Source: an uncultured Lachnospiraceae bacterium
GTDB taxonomy: Bacteria > Bacillota > Clostridia > Lachnospirales > Lachnospiraceae
DNA length: 64,000 bases
NCBI GenBank assembly: GCA_947089905.1
Contig: CAMUMG010000003.1
Span: 62,001 to 126,000 of the forward strand
Reading direction: 5' to 3'
In this document: piece after piece, positions 26,702-35,764 of the stretch
Numbering within the stretch: position 1 is the stretch's first letter
How the letters are laid out: each line of letters starts with the position of its first letter
Translations under genes and position numbers: made by a program
The notes under the pieces: generated by a model
Told to the model about the DNA's origin: nothing
Database searches by the model: none
Seen by the model: only the letters and a program-made list of their open reading frames with translations

Positions 26702-27643
26702 TCATTTTGTTGTCATTGCAGATGTAATGATCATCATTGTTCCACAAAGATGATAAGTTCCATAGTTTGCTGGAAGAATTAAATGATCTCCTTTTTTTAC
26801 TGGTACTTTATCAAGAGTTCCCTCTCCTTCTAATATGCTCATAATCGTAAATGGTTCATCCTGAGAAATCGTAAGCTCTCCGTTTGTTTCAATCTTTTTT
26901 ACACAGTAATATGGACATGAAACAAGTTGTGTTATGGTTGCTTGCGGAAACTGTGTTATGGTTGGAGCTACTGAGGTATCTTGTTGTGGACAGCGAATGA
27001 CATCTATACTTTTTTCAATATGAAGTTCTCTAGGCTTTCCATTTTGTAGACGATCATAGTCATATAGGCGATATGTGACATCACTACTTTGTTGTGTTTC
27101 TAAAATCAAAGTACCTGCTTTAATTGCATGAACTGTTCCAGGTTCAATTTGGAAAAAGTCCCCTTTTTTGATAGAACGTACATGAATTAACTTGTCCCAT
27201 TCTTTATTTTCAATCATCTGTCTTAATTCTTCTTTACTGTTTGCAGAATGTCCAATCACTATCTTAGCATCCTTATCACAATCTAAAATATACCAACATT
27301 CTGTCTTTCCAAGAGCTCCATTCTCATGCTCTTTTGCATAATGATCATCTGGATGAACCTGAATACTTAAATCTTCTCTTGCATCAATAATTTTTACTAA
27401 GAGTGGAAAAACATCTCCCTCTACATTACCAAACAACTCGCGGTGCTCTTCAAAAAGTTTGCTTAATGTCCAATTTTCAAAAGTTCCATTTTTTATGATA
27501 CAATCTCCCTTTGAATGTGCACTAATCGCCCAGCACTCTCCTGTCTTCTCGCTTGGAATATCGTATCCATACTCTGTTCTAAGACGATCTCCGCCCCAGA
27601 TCATTTCCTTCATCACTGGCTCTAAGAATAAAATTTCCTTCAT
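26702..27643 (-). CDS. manA: Mannose-6-phosphate isomerase, class I
   Basis: The 313-residue zinc enzyme interconverts mannose 6-phosphate and fructose 6-phosphate. The metal-binding cupin core is seen as IQVHPDDHYAKEHE, GKTECWYIL and FFQIEPGTVHAI. The N-terminal WGGDRLRTEYGYD is typical of short Firmicute ManA proteins of about 315 residues. The start ATG has a GGAGGAGG run upstream. It is the first gene of a likely manA-DUF624-glgB-mscS transcript. Confidence 0.93.
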   Translation of the reverse strand: MKEILFLEPVMKEMIWGGDRLRTEYGYDIPSEKTGECWAISAHSKGDCIIKNGTFENWTLSKLFEEHRELFGNVEGDVFPLLVKIIDAREDLSIQVHPDDHYAKEHENGALGKTECWYILDCDKDAKIVIGHSANSKEELRQMIENKEWDKLIHVRSIKKGDFFQIEPGTVHAIKAGTLILETQQSSDVTYRLYDYDRLQNGKPRELHIEKSIDVIRCPQQDTSVAPTITQFPQATITQLVSCPYYCVKKIETNGELTISQDEPFTIMSILEGEGTLDKVPVKKGDHLILPANYGTYHLCGTMMIITSAMTTK

Positions 27644-27751
27644 ACCCTTGTCTGCCTCCTCCTTTTTTTATTATTCCTAGTATATCATACAAATAAAAAA
27701 TTTAAAATACTTCAAACAAGATTTAAAGACATTTTTTGATTTCTTTAATCT

Positions 27752-29545
27752 TTATTGGAACTGTGAATAATAAAGTTTGGAATAAATTCCCTGTTTCTTT
27801 AATAATTCCCAATGTGTTCCCTGTTCTACCACATTTCCATTCTCTACTACTAAGATCAAATCTGCTTCTCTAATCGTAGATAACCGATGGGCAATAACAA
27901 AACAAGTCTTTCCTTTCATTAATGTACGCATTGCCTTTTGGATCTGTATTTCAGTACGAGTATCTACATTAGAAGTAGCTTCATCAAGAATTAAAATCTT
28001 GGCATCTAATAACATTGCTCTTGCGATTGTTAGTAACTGTTTTTGTCCTTTTGAAATATTAACACCATCTTCTGTCAAAACAGTTTCATAGCCATCTGGC
28101 AGTTTCGAAATATAGGAATGAATTTTTGCTGCTTTTGCAGCAGCTACTACTTCTTCCATTGTTGCATTTTCTTTTCCATAGGCAATATTTTCAAAAATAG
28201 TCCCTCCAAATACCCATGTATCTTGTAATACCATTGCATAAGATTTTCGCAAACTCTCTCTTGTAATTTCTCTATTTTCTTTTTCATCTACACAAATTGT
28301 TCCAAAATCAGGATCATAAAAGCGCATCAATAGATTGATAATAGTTGTTTTACCTGCCCCTGTTGGACCTACAATAGCAGTTAGACTTCCTGCTTTTGCA
28401 GTCAATGACAAATTTTTAATAATAGTATGTTCTTTATGATATCCAAACGTTACATCCTTTAGTTCTACTTTTCCAATCACTTCTGTAAGTGGTTTTGCAT
28501 CTTTGGTATCTTTTACTTCTGGTTCTTCTTTTAATACACGAAAGACACGCTCTGCCGCCGCAAGTGCTGACTGTAGTTCACTTACAATATTAGCAGCTTC
28601 ATTAATTGGTCCTGAAAACTTTCTGGAATACAATACAAAAGAAGAAATACTTCCAAGTGATAGTATTTCAAATAAATATAAAACTGCTCCAAATACAGCA
28701 ACTATAGTAAGAGAAATATTATTAATAAAATTGACGGTAGGTCCTACCATACTTCCATAATAATCCGCATTATAATATGCTGTTACTGCTTCTTCATTAA
28801 TAGTATCAAACTTAGAAAGCATTACTTCTTCCCTTGCATATGCCTTAATTGTTTTATGACCAGAAATCATCTCTTCTACAAATCCATTTAATTCTCCTAA
28901 TTTTGCAGAACGCTTAGAAAATAAAGGTCTGGTCTTTCTTGCCATATATCTTGTATAAAAAATAGATACTGGTATCATAAGAACCATCACTACCATAAGT
29001 GGCGGTGAAATCACCACCATCATGATAAAAGAACCAATTACTGTAATGATACTGGCACAGATTTGAATTAAATCTGTCGATAGAGAAGTATTAATTACAT
29101 CGATATCATAGGAGATACGACTAATAATATCTCCTGATAAATGTTTATCAAAGTATCCGACAGGCAGTTCCATCAGTTTAGAGAAGATATCGTTTCGCAT
29201 CTGTCTGACAATTTTTCTACTGATTTCTAGCATCAATAGAGAAAGTAAATAAGTTAATGCAGAGGAAACTATATAAAATATAATCATCAGTCCTGCATAA
29301 AAAAAGATTTTTTGAAAGTTTGCCTCTCCTTTTTTTGATCCAATCGCATCAATAGCAGAACCAGATAACATTGGTCCTATCAGTGCTAGTAAATTACTAG
29401 AAATTGTGAGAAGAATTGCCAAAAATAATAGACCACGATATCTACATAAATAATTCCACAATCCTTTTATTGTTGATTTAATATCTTTTGGTTTAGAAAC
29501 AGGAGTTTGTCCCTTCTTCGCCTGATTTTCTGGATTGACTGCCAT
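27752..29545 (-). CDS. ABC exporter subunit with canonical ATPase site (heterodimer partner 2)
   Basis: The 597-residue half-transporter has six membrane helices followed by an ATP-binding domain with Walker A GPTGAGKTT, signature ISKGQKQ, Walker B ILILDEA and H-loop AHR. Its catalytic Glu and His are intact, whereas the partner encoded just upstream lacks both, as in BmrCD/LmrCD-type heterodimers. The start chosen is the ATG at 29545 (MAVNPENQ), preceded by GGGGGAGG; the gene therefore overlaps the partner by 53 bp. The substrate is unknown; drugs, lipids or peptides are all possible. Confidence 0.9.
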   Translation of the reverse strand: MAVNPENQAKKGQTPVSKPKDIKSTIKGLWNYLCRYRGLLFLAILLTISSNLLALIGPMLSGSAIDAIGSKKGEANFQKIFFYAGLMIIFYIVSSALTYLLSLLMLEISRKIVRQMRNDIFSKLMELPVGYFDKHLSGDIISRISYDIDVINTSLSTDLIQICASIITVIGSFIMMVVISPPLMVVMVLMIPVSIFYTRYMARKTRPLFSKRSAKLGELNGFVEEMISGHKTIKAYAREEVMLSKFDTINEEAVTAYYNADYYGSMVGPTVNFINNISLTIVAVFGAVLYLFEILSLGSISSFVLYSRKFSGPINEAANIVSELQSALAAAERVFRVLKEEPEVKDTKDAKPLTEVIGKVELKDVTFGYHKEHTIIKNLSLTAKAGSLTAIVGPTGAGKTTIINLLMRFYDPDFGTICVDEKENREITRESLRKSYAMVLQDTWVFGGTIFENIAYGKENATMEEVVAAAKAAKIHSYISKLPDGYETVLTEDGVNISKGQKQLLTIARAMLLDAKILILDEATSNVDTRTEIQIQKAMRTLMKGKTCFVIAHRLSTIREADLILVVENGNVVEQGTHWELLKKQGIYSKLYYSQFQ

Positions 29546-31283
29546 TTTCCTCCCCCTTCTGATCCATACCGATCTGAGAATCATAAATTTCTTTATAGAC
29601 ATCACATGTTTTTAGTAACTCTTGATGTGTACCTAGTCCAATCATTTTTCCATCTTCTAATACTAAAATTTGCTTCATGTGCATCACAGAGCTGATTCGT
29701 TGAGCAATCAAAAGAATCGTTGCTTCTGGATAATGTTTCATTATTGCCTGTCTGACAGAAGCATCTGTTTTATAATCTAAAGCAGACGAAGAATCGTCTA
29801 AAATTAAAATTTGTGGATTTCCTGCTAAAGCTCTTGCAATGAGTAGACGCTGTTTTTGTCCTCCACTAAAATCTGCTCCTCTAATTGCTGCACGATAGGC
29901 ATATCCTCCCTCTTTTTCAAGAATAAAGTTATCTGCACAGGCATCTTTTGCTGCCAAAATAATCTGCTTTTCTTCTAATTCTCTTCCAAAAGAAATATTT
30001 TCCTGAATAGAATCCATAAAAATAGTATCATTTTGGAATACAACTCCAAATTTACTTCTTAACTGTTGCAATGGAATACTTCTGATATCATATCCATCAA
30101 TTAAAATCGCTCCTTGTGTTACATCATAAAATCGCATCAATAGATTAATAATAGTTGATTTTCCACTTCCAGTTGCTCCAATAATTCCAAGTCCACTTCC
30201 CTTTTCTATTTGAAAACTAATTTCCTTTAAAGTAAGAAACTCTTTGGACATAGAATATCCAAAAGAAACATTTCTAAATTCCACAAAAGGCGTTACGATC
30301 TGTTTCTTTTGCTCCTCTTTTAATGAAATTACTTTCAGATCTTCGGGTGCAGACAATACCTGATCAATTCTTTGTGCCGAAGCACTTGCCTTTGAAAAAA
30401 CGACAAAAATTCGATTAAGTGCCAGTACTGCATTTAATATCATTGTAAAATAAGATAAAAAAGCAGTAATCGTTCCGGGTTCTGCTGCCCCACTGTTGAC
30501 TCGATATGCACCAACTACAATAACCAAAGTTAATCCTACATTTAATAATAGATTCATACAAGGAGTAGAAACTGCCATAACACTTCCTGCTCTAAAATCT
30601 GTTTTTACTACTTCTTCATTTTTTTGTGCAAATCTTCTCTTTTCATATTCTGTTTTAGATAAGGCTTTCACTACTCTTATTCCACTGATATTTTCTCTAA
30701 GTACCTGAATCATACTGTCTACAGATTTTTGTACTTTGCCATAGAGAGGAATTCCCTTTTTAGATATGATAAACACTACTGCTGCAAGAATGGGAACCAC
30801 TGCAATTAAAACAAGAGTTAATACTGGCTCTAAAAAGAAGGTCAAAATAACGCCTCCAAATAAAATCATAGGAGCACGTACTCCAAGTCTTTGCATCATT
30901 CCGATCATTTGATGAATATTATAGGAATCCGAAGTTAATCTTGAGATTAAAGAGGGAATCGTAAACGTATCGGTCTGAGCTCCTGAAAGTGTATTGATTT
31001 TTTTAAATAGATCGTGTCGGATTTGTTGTACAGTGTCTTTTGCTACTTTTGATGCCATTCGATTCGCCATAATATTAAAATTTCTGGCCATTACTGCTAA
31101 AATTAACATAACCATTCCCCATAGTATGATTTTTGAAATTTTTCCAAGAGGAATGATTTCATTTAAAATATAGGCAAGAATCCATGGTAGTCCTAAATCA
31201 GCAAATGTACCAATAATTTTAATCGACAATCCTTGTACCATTTTCCATCGATAAGGCTTTAAATACATTAAAACTCGTTTCAT
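29493..31283 (-). CDS. ABC exporter subunit with degenerate ATPase site (heterodimer partner 1)
   Basis: This 596-residue half-transporter has six membrane helices and an ATP-binding domain. Walker A (GATGSGKST) and signature (FSGGQKQ) are normal, but Walker B ends ILDDS, with Asp in place of the catalytic Glu, and the H-loop reads AQR instead of AHR. This is the usual pattern of the non-hydrolysing site in heterodimeric exporters. The start ATG at 31283 has GAGG six bases upstream; the frame opens earlier with a TTG that lacks such a site. The C-terminal 53 bp overlap the partner gene, which implies coupled translation. Confidence 0.9.
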   Translation of the reverse strand: MKRVLMYLKPYRWKMVQGLSIKIIGTFADLGLPWILAYILNEIIPLGKISKIILWGMVMLILAVMARNFNIMANRMASKVAKDTVQQIRHDLFKKINTLSGAQTDTFTIPSLISRLTSDSYNIHQMIGMMQRLGVRAPMILFGGVILTFFLEPVLTLVLIAVVPILAAVVFIISKKGIPLYGKVQKSVDSMIQVLRENISGIRVVKALSKTEYEKRRFAQKNEEVVKTDFRAGSVMAVSTPCMNLLLNVGLTLVIVVGAYRVNSGAAEPGTITAFLSYFTMILNAVLALNRIFVVFSKASASAQRIDQVLSAPEDLKVISLKEEQKKQIVTPFVEFRNVSFGYSMSKEFLTLKEISFQIEKGSGLGIIGATGSGKSTIINLLMRFYDVTQGAILIDGYDIRSIPLQQLRSKFGVVFQNDTIFMDSIQENISFGRELEEKQIILAAKDACADNFILEKEGGYAYRAAIRGADFSGGQKQRLLIARALAGNPQILILDDSSSALDYKTDASVRQAIMKHYPEATILLIAQRISSVMHMKQILVLEDGKMIGLGTHQELLKTCDVYKEIYDSQIGMDQKGEENGSQSRKSGEEGTNSCF

Positions 31284-31343
31284 TTTTTCCTCATTTCTGT
31301 ACAATCTTTTTTATATAGTAACTCCGATTTTGTGACAAAATAA

Positions 31344-31390
31344 GGGCTGTTGCAAAATAAATTTTTACTAAATCTATTTTGCAACAGCTC
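31344..31390. terminator. Terminator hairpin after serA (GCTGTTGCAAAATA type)
   Basis: GGGCTGTTGCAAAATA (31344-31359) pairs with TATTTTGCAACAGCTC (31375-31390). It follows the serA stop codon on the minus strand and belongs to a family of similar hairpins in this window. Confidence 0.75.
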
Positions 31391-31420
31391 CATTCTAATA
31401 CTTGTTCTTTGCTGTCTTTT

Positions 31421-32581
31421 TTATTTTATGATACGAACCTTTAAAATCCCAGTAATCTTAGATAACTTTTCAACAATTTCTTTTGTGGCTGGTGTACAGA
31501 TATCTAAGATCGTATAGGCATAATCTCCTCGGCTCTTATTGATCATATTTTCAATATTAATATTTTCAGTCGAGAAAATAGAAGTAAATTGTGCTAACAT
31601 ACTTGGAATATTTTTATGGTTAATCGCAATTCGAGAAACTGTCTGACACACTCCTGCATCTAGCGCAGGATAATTTACAGAATTCGTAATAGTTCCATTT
31701 TCCAAATAGTTCATTACCTGACGTACTGCCATTGCTGCACAATTTTCTTCGGATTCCTCTGTAGAAGCACCCAAATGAGGAATTGCAATGACTCCTGCCA
31801 TTTTAGCTGTTCTAACATTCGGAAAATCTGTCACATATCTGGATACCTTTTTTGAAGAAAGTGCCTCTTCTATTGCATCATCATCTACAAGCAGATCTCT
31901 TGCAAAATTTAAAATGACTACGCCATCTTTCATCATACCGATAGTTTCTTGGTTGATCATATGTTTTGTATCATCTAACAGCGGAACATGAATGGTAATA
32001 TAGTCACATTCTCGGAAAATCTCTTCTTTTGTTTTAACATATTTTACGGCCCGTGTCAAATTCCAAGCATGTTCTACAGAGATATATGGATCACATCCAT
32101 ATACCTGCATACCAAGCATTTCTGCTGCATTTGCTACTTTTACGCCAATTGCTCCTAAACCGATGACACCTAATTTCTTTCCTAAAATTTCTTTGCCTGC
32201 AAACTTTGACTTTCCCTTTTCAACTAACTTTGCAACCGTTTCTTCTTCTTTTATTGACTGTACCCATTCCACCCCTCCAATAATATCTCTGGAGGCCAAC
32301 AAAAGTCCAGCTATTACTAATTCCTTTACACCATTTGCATTTGCTCCTGGTGTATTAAAGACTACAATTCCCTTTTCGGCACACTTATCAAGTGGAATAT
32401 TATTTACTCCTGCTCCTGCTCTTGCCACTGCTTTTAGTTGATCTGAAAATTCCAATTCGTGCATTGCTCCACTGCGTACTAATACTGCATCCGCCTGTGC
32501 AAGTTCTTCTATCTTTTCATAATCTTTTGTAAATAGATCTGTCCCAGCGGCTGAAATAGGATTCAAACAAAAATATTTCAT
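31421..32581 (-). CDS. serA: D-3-phosphoglycerate dehydrogenase
   Basis: The 386-residue enzyme oxidises 3-phosphoglycerate to 3-phosphohydroxypyruvate, the first step of serine synthesis. The NAD-binding GLGAIGVKVANAAEMLG is visible, as is a catalytic region with ARDLLVDDDAI and IPHLGASTEESEENCA. A short C-terminal ACT domain follows (about 315-386, ending ILKVRIIK), which suggests serine feedback. The start ATG at 32581 overlaps the serC stop as TGATG, with AGGAGA seven bases upstream. The preceding TTG codon in frame is not needed. Confidence 0.95.
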   Translation of the reverse strand: MKYFCLNPISAAGTDLFTKDYEKIEELAQADAVLVRSGAMHELEFSDQLKAVARAGAGVNNIPLDKCAEKGIVVFNTPGANANGVKELVIAGLLLASRDIIGGVEWVQSIKEEETVAKLVEKGKSKFAGKEILGKKLGVIGLGAIGVKVANAAEMLGMQVYGCDPYISVEHAWNLTRAVKYVKTKEEIFRECDYITIHVPLLDDTKHMINQETIGMMKDGVVILNFARDLLVDDDAIEEALSSKKVSRYVTDFPNVRTAKMAGVIAIPHLGASTEESEENCAAMAVRQVMNYLENGTITNSVNYPALDAGVCQTVSRIAINHKNIPSMLAQFTSIFSTENINIENMINKSRGDYAYTILDICTPATKEIVEKLSKITGILKVRIIK

Positions 32582-33663
32582 CAAATATTCTCCTTTTCAA
32601 ATTTCTCCATAAACTCTACTAATTTTTCTACTCCTTCTATCGGCATCGCATTATAAATGCTGGCACGCATTCCTCCTACAGTTCGATGTCCCTTTAGATT
32701 CTCAAATCCACAGGTCTTTGCCTCTTTTACAAATTTAGCATCTAATTCTTCATTTCCAGTAACAAATGGAACATTCATCAAAGAACGATCTTGTTTTACA
32801 ACTGTTCCCTGGAATAATTTACTCTGATCGAGAAAATCATAGAGAATTTTTGCCTTCTTTTCATTATATTCTTTCATGGCAGAAAGTCCGCCTCGTTTCT
32901 TTAACCACTGAAATACTTTACCACAGATATAAATTCCATAAGCAGGAGGCGTATTATATAAAGAATTATGATCTGCATGAGTTTTATATTTTAGCATAGT
33001 CGGTGTTCCAGAAAGTGTATCTTCTGTAATTAAATCCTCCCTGATAATTACAATGACCATTCCCGCTGGTCCAATATTTTTTTGAACTCCACCATAAATT
33101 AAACCATACTTTGTAACATCTGTTGGTTCAGATAAAAAGCATGATGAAACATCTGCAACCAGATTTTTTCCTTTTGTATTTGGCAATGTATGAAACTTTG
33201 TCCCATAAATCGTATTGTTTTCACAGATGTATACATAATCCGCATCCTCTGGAATATCTAAGTTAGAACAGTCTGGAATATAAGAAAAAGTTTTATCCGC
33301 AGAAGAAGCTACATCCACTGCTTCTCCATAGATCTTTGCCTCCGAAAATGCCTTTTTCGCCCACTGTCCTGTAATTATGTAGGCAGCTTTTCGATTTTTC
33401 ATTAAATTCATTGGAATCATTGCAAACTGTTGAGAAGCTCCACCTTGTAAAAAAAGTACACGATAATTATTTGGAATATTCATCAAATCTCTTAAATCCT
33501 GTTCGGCAGTTTGTATAATCGTTTCAAATGCCTTGGAACGATGGCTCATCTCCATTACGGACATTCCACATCCTCTATAATCTAACATTTCCTCTGCAGC
33601 TTCTTTTAATACTTCCTCCGGCAATACGGCAGGTCCGGCTGAAAAATTATAAACTCTTGACAT
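32581..33663 (-). CDS. serC: Phosphoserine aminotransferase
   Basis: The 360-residue PLP enzyme converts 3-phosphohydroxypyruvate and glutamate to phosphoserine. The N-terminus YNFSAGPAVLPEEVL and the cofactor-lysine region YGGVQKNIGPAGMVIVIIRE are diagnostic, and the length is exactly usual. The start is the ATG at 33663, with AAGGAG eight bases upstream; an upstream in-frame ATG lacks a site. It is translationally coupled to serA, so the two genes give the first two steps of serine synthesis. No serB is in the window. Confidence 0.96.
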   Translation of the reverse strand: MSRVYNFSAGPAVLPEEVLKEAAEEMLDYRGCGMSVMEMSHRSKAFETIIQTAEQDLRDLMNIPNNYRVLFLQGGASQQFAMIPMNLMKNRKAAYIITGQWAKKAFSEAKIYGEAVDVASSADKTFSYIPDCSNLDIPEDADYVYICENNTIYGTKFHTLPNTKGKNLVADVSSCFLSEPTDVTKYGLIYGGVQKNIGPAGMVIVIIREDLITEDTLSGTPTMLKYKTHADHNSLYNTPPAYGIYICGKVFQWLKKRGGLSAMKEYNEKKAKILYDFLDQSKLFQGTVVKQDRSLMNVPFVTGNEELDAKFVKEAKTCGFENLKGHRTVGGMRASIYNAMPIEGVEKLVEFMEKFEKENI

Positions 33664-33820
33664 TTTAAATTCTCCTTTTTTAAGAACTTTCCACAATAGA
33701 ATATCTACTTTTTCTGCTATAATGCTTTAATTCTTTACTATTATAAAACCTTATAGAATTTTAGTCAATAACTTTTAACAATTTATTCTTAAGAAGAAAA
33801 AACATTCACAAAATATAAAA

Positions 33821-33897
33821 AGCTGTTACAAGAGAATTTATATAGATAATATCATATAACATATGGTATTATCTGTATGGATTTTCCTGTAACAGCT
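33821..33897 (-). terminator. Hairpin after purA
   Basis: AGCTGTTACA (33821-33830) pairs with TGTAACAGCT (33888-33897), and the interior has further AGATAATA/TATTATCT pairing. It lies about 20 bp beyond the purA stop codon. Confidence 0.65.
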
Positions 33898-33914
33898 TCT
33901 ATTTTAAATGAAAA

Positions 33915-35195
33915 CTATTTTTGTCTATAGATGATTTCATGTCTTTTTGGACCATTTGAAATCATTGTGATCGGCACTTCTAGTTCTTTTTCAATAAATT
34001 CAATATAGTTTCTACATTTTTCTGGAAGCTTGTCATATTCTGAAATTCCACGGATTTCACACTTCCAGCCCGGAAGTATTTCATAAATTGGCTTTGCTTT
34101 AGAAAGTAAAGAAGTTGCTGGAAAATCTTTTATTACCTTTCCATCAATTTCATAGCCAACACAAACTGGAAGTTCATCCAGATATCCTAAAACATCTAAA
34201 ACAGTTAATGCTACTTGTGTTGCTCCCTGCATTCTGCAACCATATCGACTTGCAACTGCATCAAACCATCCCATTCTTCTTGGTCGCCCTGTAGTTGCAC
34301 CAAATTCGCCTTCATCTCCGCCGCGTTTTCTTAATTCATCTGCTTCTTCTCCGAAAATTTCACTGACAAATTCTCCTGCTCCCACTGCACTAGAATATGC
34401 TTTTACTACTGCAATAATATCCTTTACTTCATATGGTGGTATTCCAGCACCTATCGCTCCATAAGCAGCTAAGGTAGAAGATGAAGTCACCATTGGATAA
34501 ATTCCAAAGTCAGGATCTTTCAATGTACCAAGCTGTCCTTCTAAAAGTACACTTTTCCCTTCCTTTAGAGCATTTTGCAGTATTAGCGAAGTATCCGCCA
34601 CATAAGGTTCAACCATATCTCTATAGGAAAGTAATGTTTCATAGAGTTCTTTTGGATTGAGAAGAGGTTTATGATACATATATTCTAATAAAATATTTTT
34701 CATTTCACAGATATGCTCTACTTTATCCAACAAAGCTTCTTTATCAAATAATTCTGAAACCTGAAATCCGATTTTTGCATATTTATCTGAATAAAAAGGA
34801 GCAATTCCTGATTTTGTAGAACCAAAAGATCTTTTGCCTAACCGCTCTTCTTCATATTGATCAAACAGGATATGATATGGCATTACAATCTGTGCACGAT
34901 CTGAAACTAAGATCTTTCGATCTAAAACATTCCTATCGGTTAGGGACTGAAGTTCCTTGATTAAATATGGAATATTTAACGCCACTCCATTTCCTATTAT
35001 ACTTGTAGTATGATTATAAAATACACCGGATGGAAGTAAATGAAGTGCAAATTTTCCATACTGATTAATAATGGTATGACCTGCATTACTTCCTCCTTGA
35101 AATCGAACGACAAAGTCCGCTTCTTCTGCTAGCATATCTGTGATTTTACCTTTGCCTTCGTCTCCCCAGTTTGCGCCAACAATTGCTTTTACCAT
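33915..35195 (-). CDS. purA: Adenylosuccinate synthetase
   Basis: The 426-residue enzyme joins IMP and aspartate using GTP, the first committed step to AMP. The GTP/IMP site is clear in VGANWGDEGKGKITDML and GGSNAGHTI, and FGATTGRPRRMGWFD is also present. Length matches the family. The start ATG has AGGAGG within ten bases. purB, the next step, is about 8 kb away. The gene has its own terminator, and no purine riboswitch is seen upstream. Confidence 0.96.
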   Translation of the reverse strand: MVKAIVGANWGDEGKGKITDMLAEEADFVVRFQGGSNAGHTIINQYGKFALHLLPSGVFYNHTTSIIGNGVALNIPYLIKELQSLTDRNVLDRKILVSDRAQIVMPYHILFDQYEEERLGKRSFGSTKSGIAPFYSDKYAKIGFQVSELFDKEALLDKVEHICEMKNILLEYMYHKPLLNPKELYETLLSYRDMVEPYVADTSLILQNALKEGKSVLLEGQLGTLKDPDFGIYPMVTSSSTLAAYGAIGAGIPPYEVKDIIAVVKAYSSAVGAGEFVSEIFGEEADELRKRGGDEGEFGATTGRPRRMGWFDAVASRYGCRMQGATQVALTVLDVLGYLDELPVCVGYEIDGKVIKDFPATSLLSKAKPIYEILPGWKCEIRGISEYDKLPEKCRNYIEFIEKELEVPITMISNGPKRHEIIYRQK

Positions 35196-35230
35196 AGTTC
35201 ATCCTCCTGTATCTTAATCATAAAAAACAA

Positions 35231-35257
35231 GGGCATGTAACAGTTTCTTACATGCCC
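35231..35257 (-). terminator. Terminator of the aminopeptidase-dut operon
   Basis: GGGCATGTAA pairs with TTACATGCCC and is followed on the minus strand by TTGTTTTTTAT. Confidence 0.85.
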
Positions 35258-35316
35258 TATTACTTTTGTATTATAATATAAAATGACGAAAAAGTAAAGC
35301 TCTGGTTAAAAAAAAT

Positions 35317-35763
35317 TCAGTTTTTCCCTGTGCTTCCAAATCCATTCTGTCCACGATCTGTTTCTTCTAATTGATTTGTTTCTTCAAAATCAACTGGTAG
35401 ATATGGCAGTACTATAAGTTGGGCAATTCTTTCCCCGTTTGTAATGATCTGGATACTATCACTATCATTATATAATGGTACAATACATTCTCCACGATAA
35501 TCACTATCAATTACTCCTACACAGTTTGCAGGGCGAAGTCCTTGTTTTGTTGCCAGTCCACTTCTTGCAAAGACACCGCCAAAACAGTTTTTTGGGAGCT
35601 GTATTGCAAGCCCTGTTCCTATTTTTACTGTTTGATGCGGATAAATTTCTATTTTATCTGTTGTAAGAGAGGCATATAAATCATGACCTGCTGCTTGATC
35701 ACTTGCACGAGTTGGCAGCTTTGCTGTAGCAAATAGACGTTTTACTTTAATCGTCTGCTCCAT
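35317..35763 (-). CDS. dut: dUTP diphosphatase
   Basis: The 148-residue trimeric dUTPase hydrolyses dUTP to dUMP and keeps uracil out of DNA. The five motifs are readable: AAGHDLYA, ARSGLA, the uracil-binding NCVGVIDSDYRGE, GERIAQLI and the C-terminal glycine-rich RGQNGFGSTGKN. Its start codon is one base after the aminopeptidase stop codon, so the two genes form an operon. A strong terminator follows about 60 bp downstream. Confidence 0.95.
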   Translation of the reverse strand: MEQTIKVKRLFATAKLPTRASDQAAGHDLYASLTTDKIEIYPHQTVKIGTGLAIQLPKNCFGGVFARSGLATKQGLRPANCVGVIDSDYRGECIVPLYNDSDSIQIITNGERIAQLIVLPYLPVDFEETNQLEETDRGQNGFGSTGKN

Positions 35764-35764
35764 T

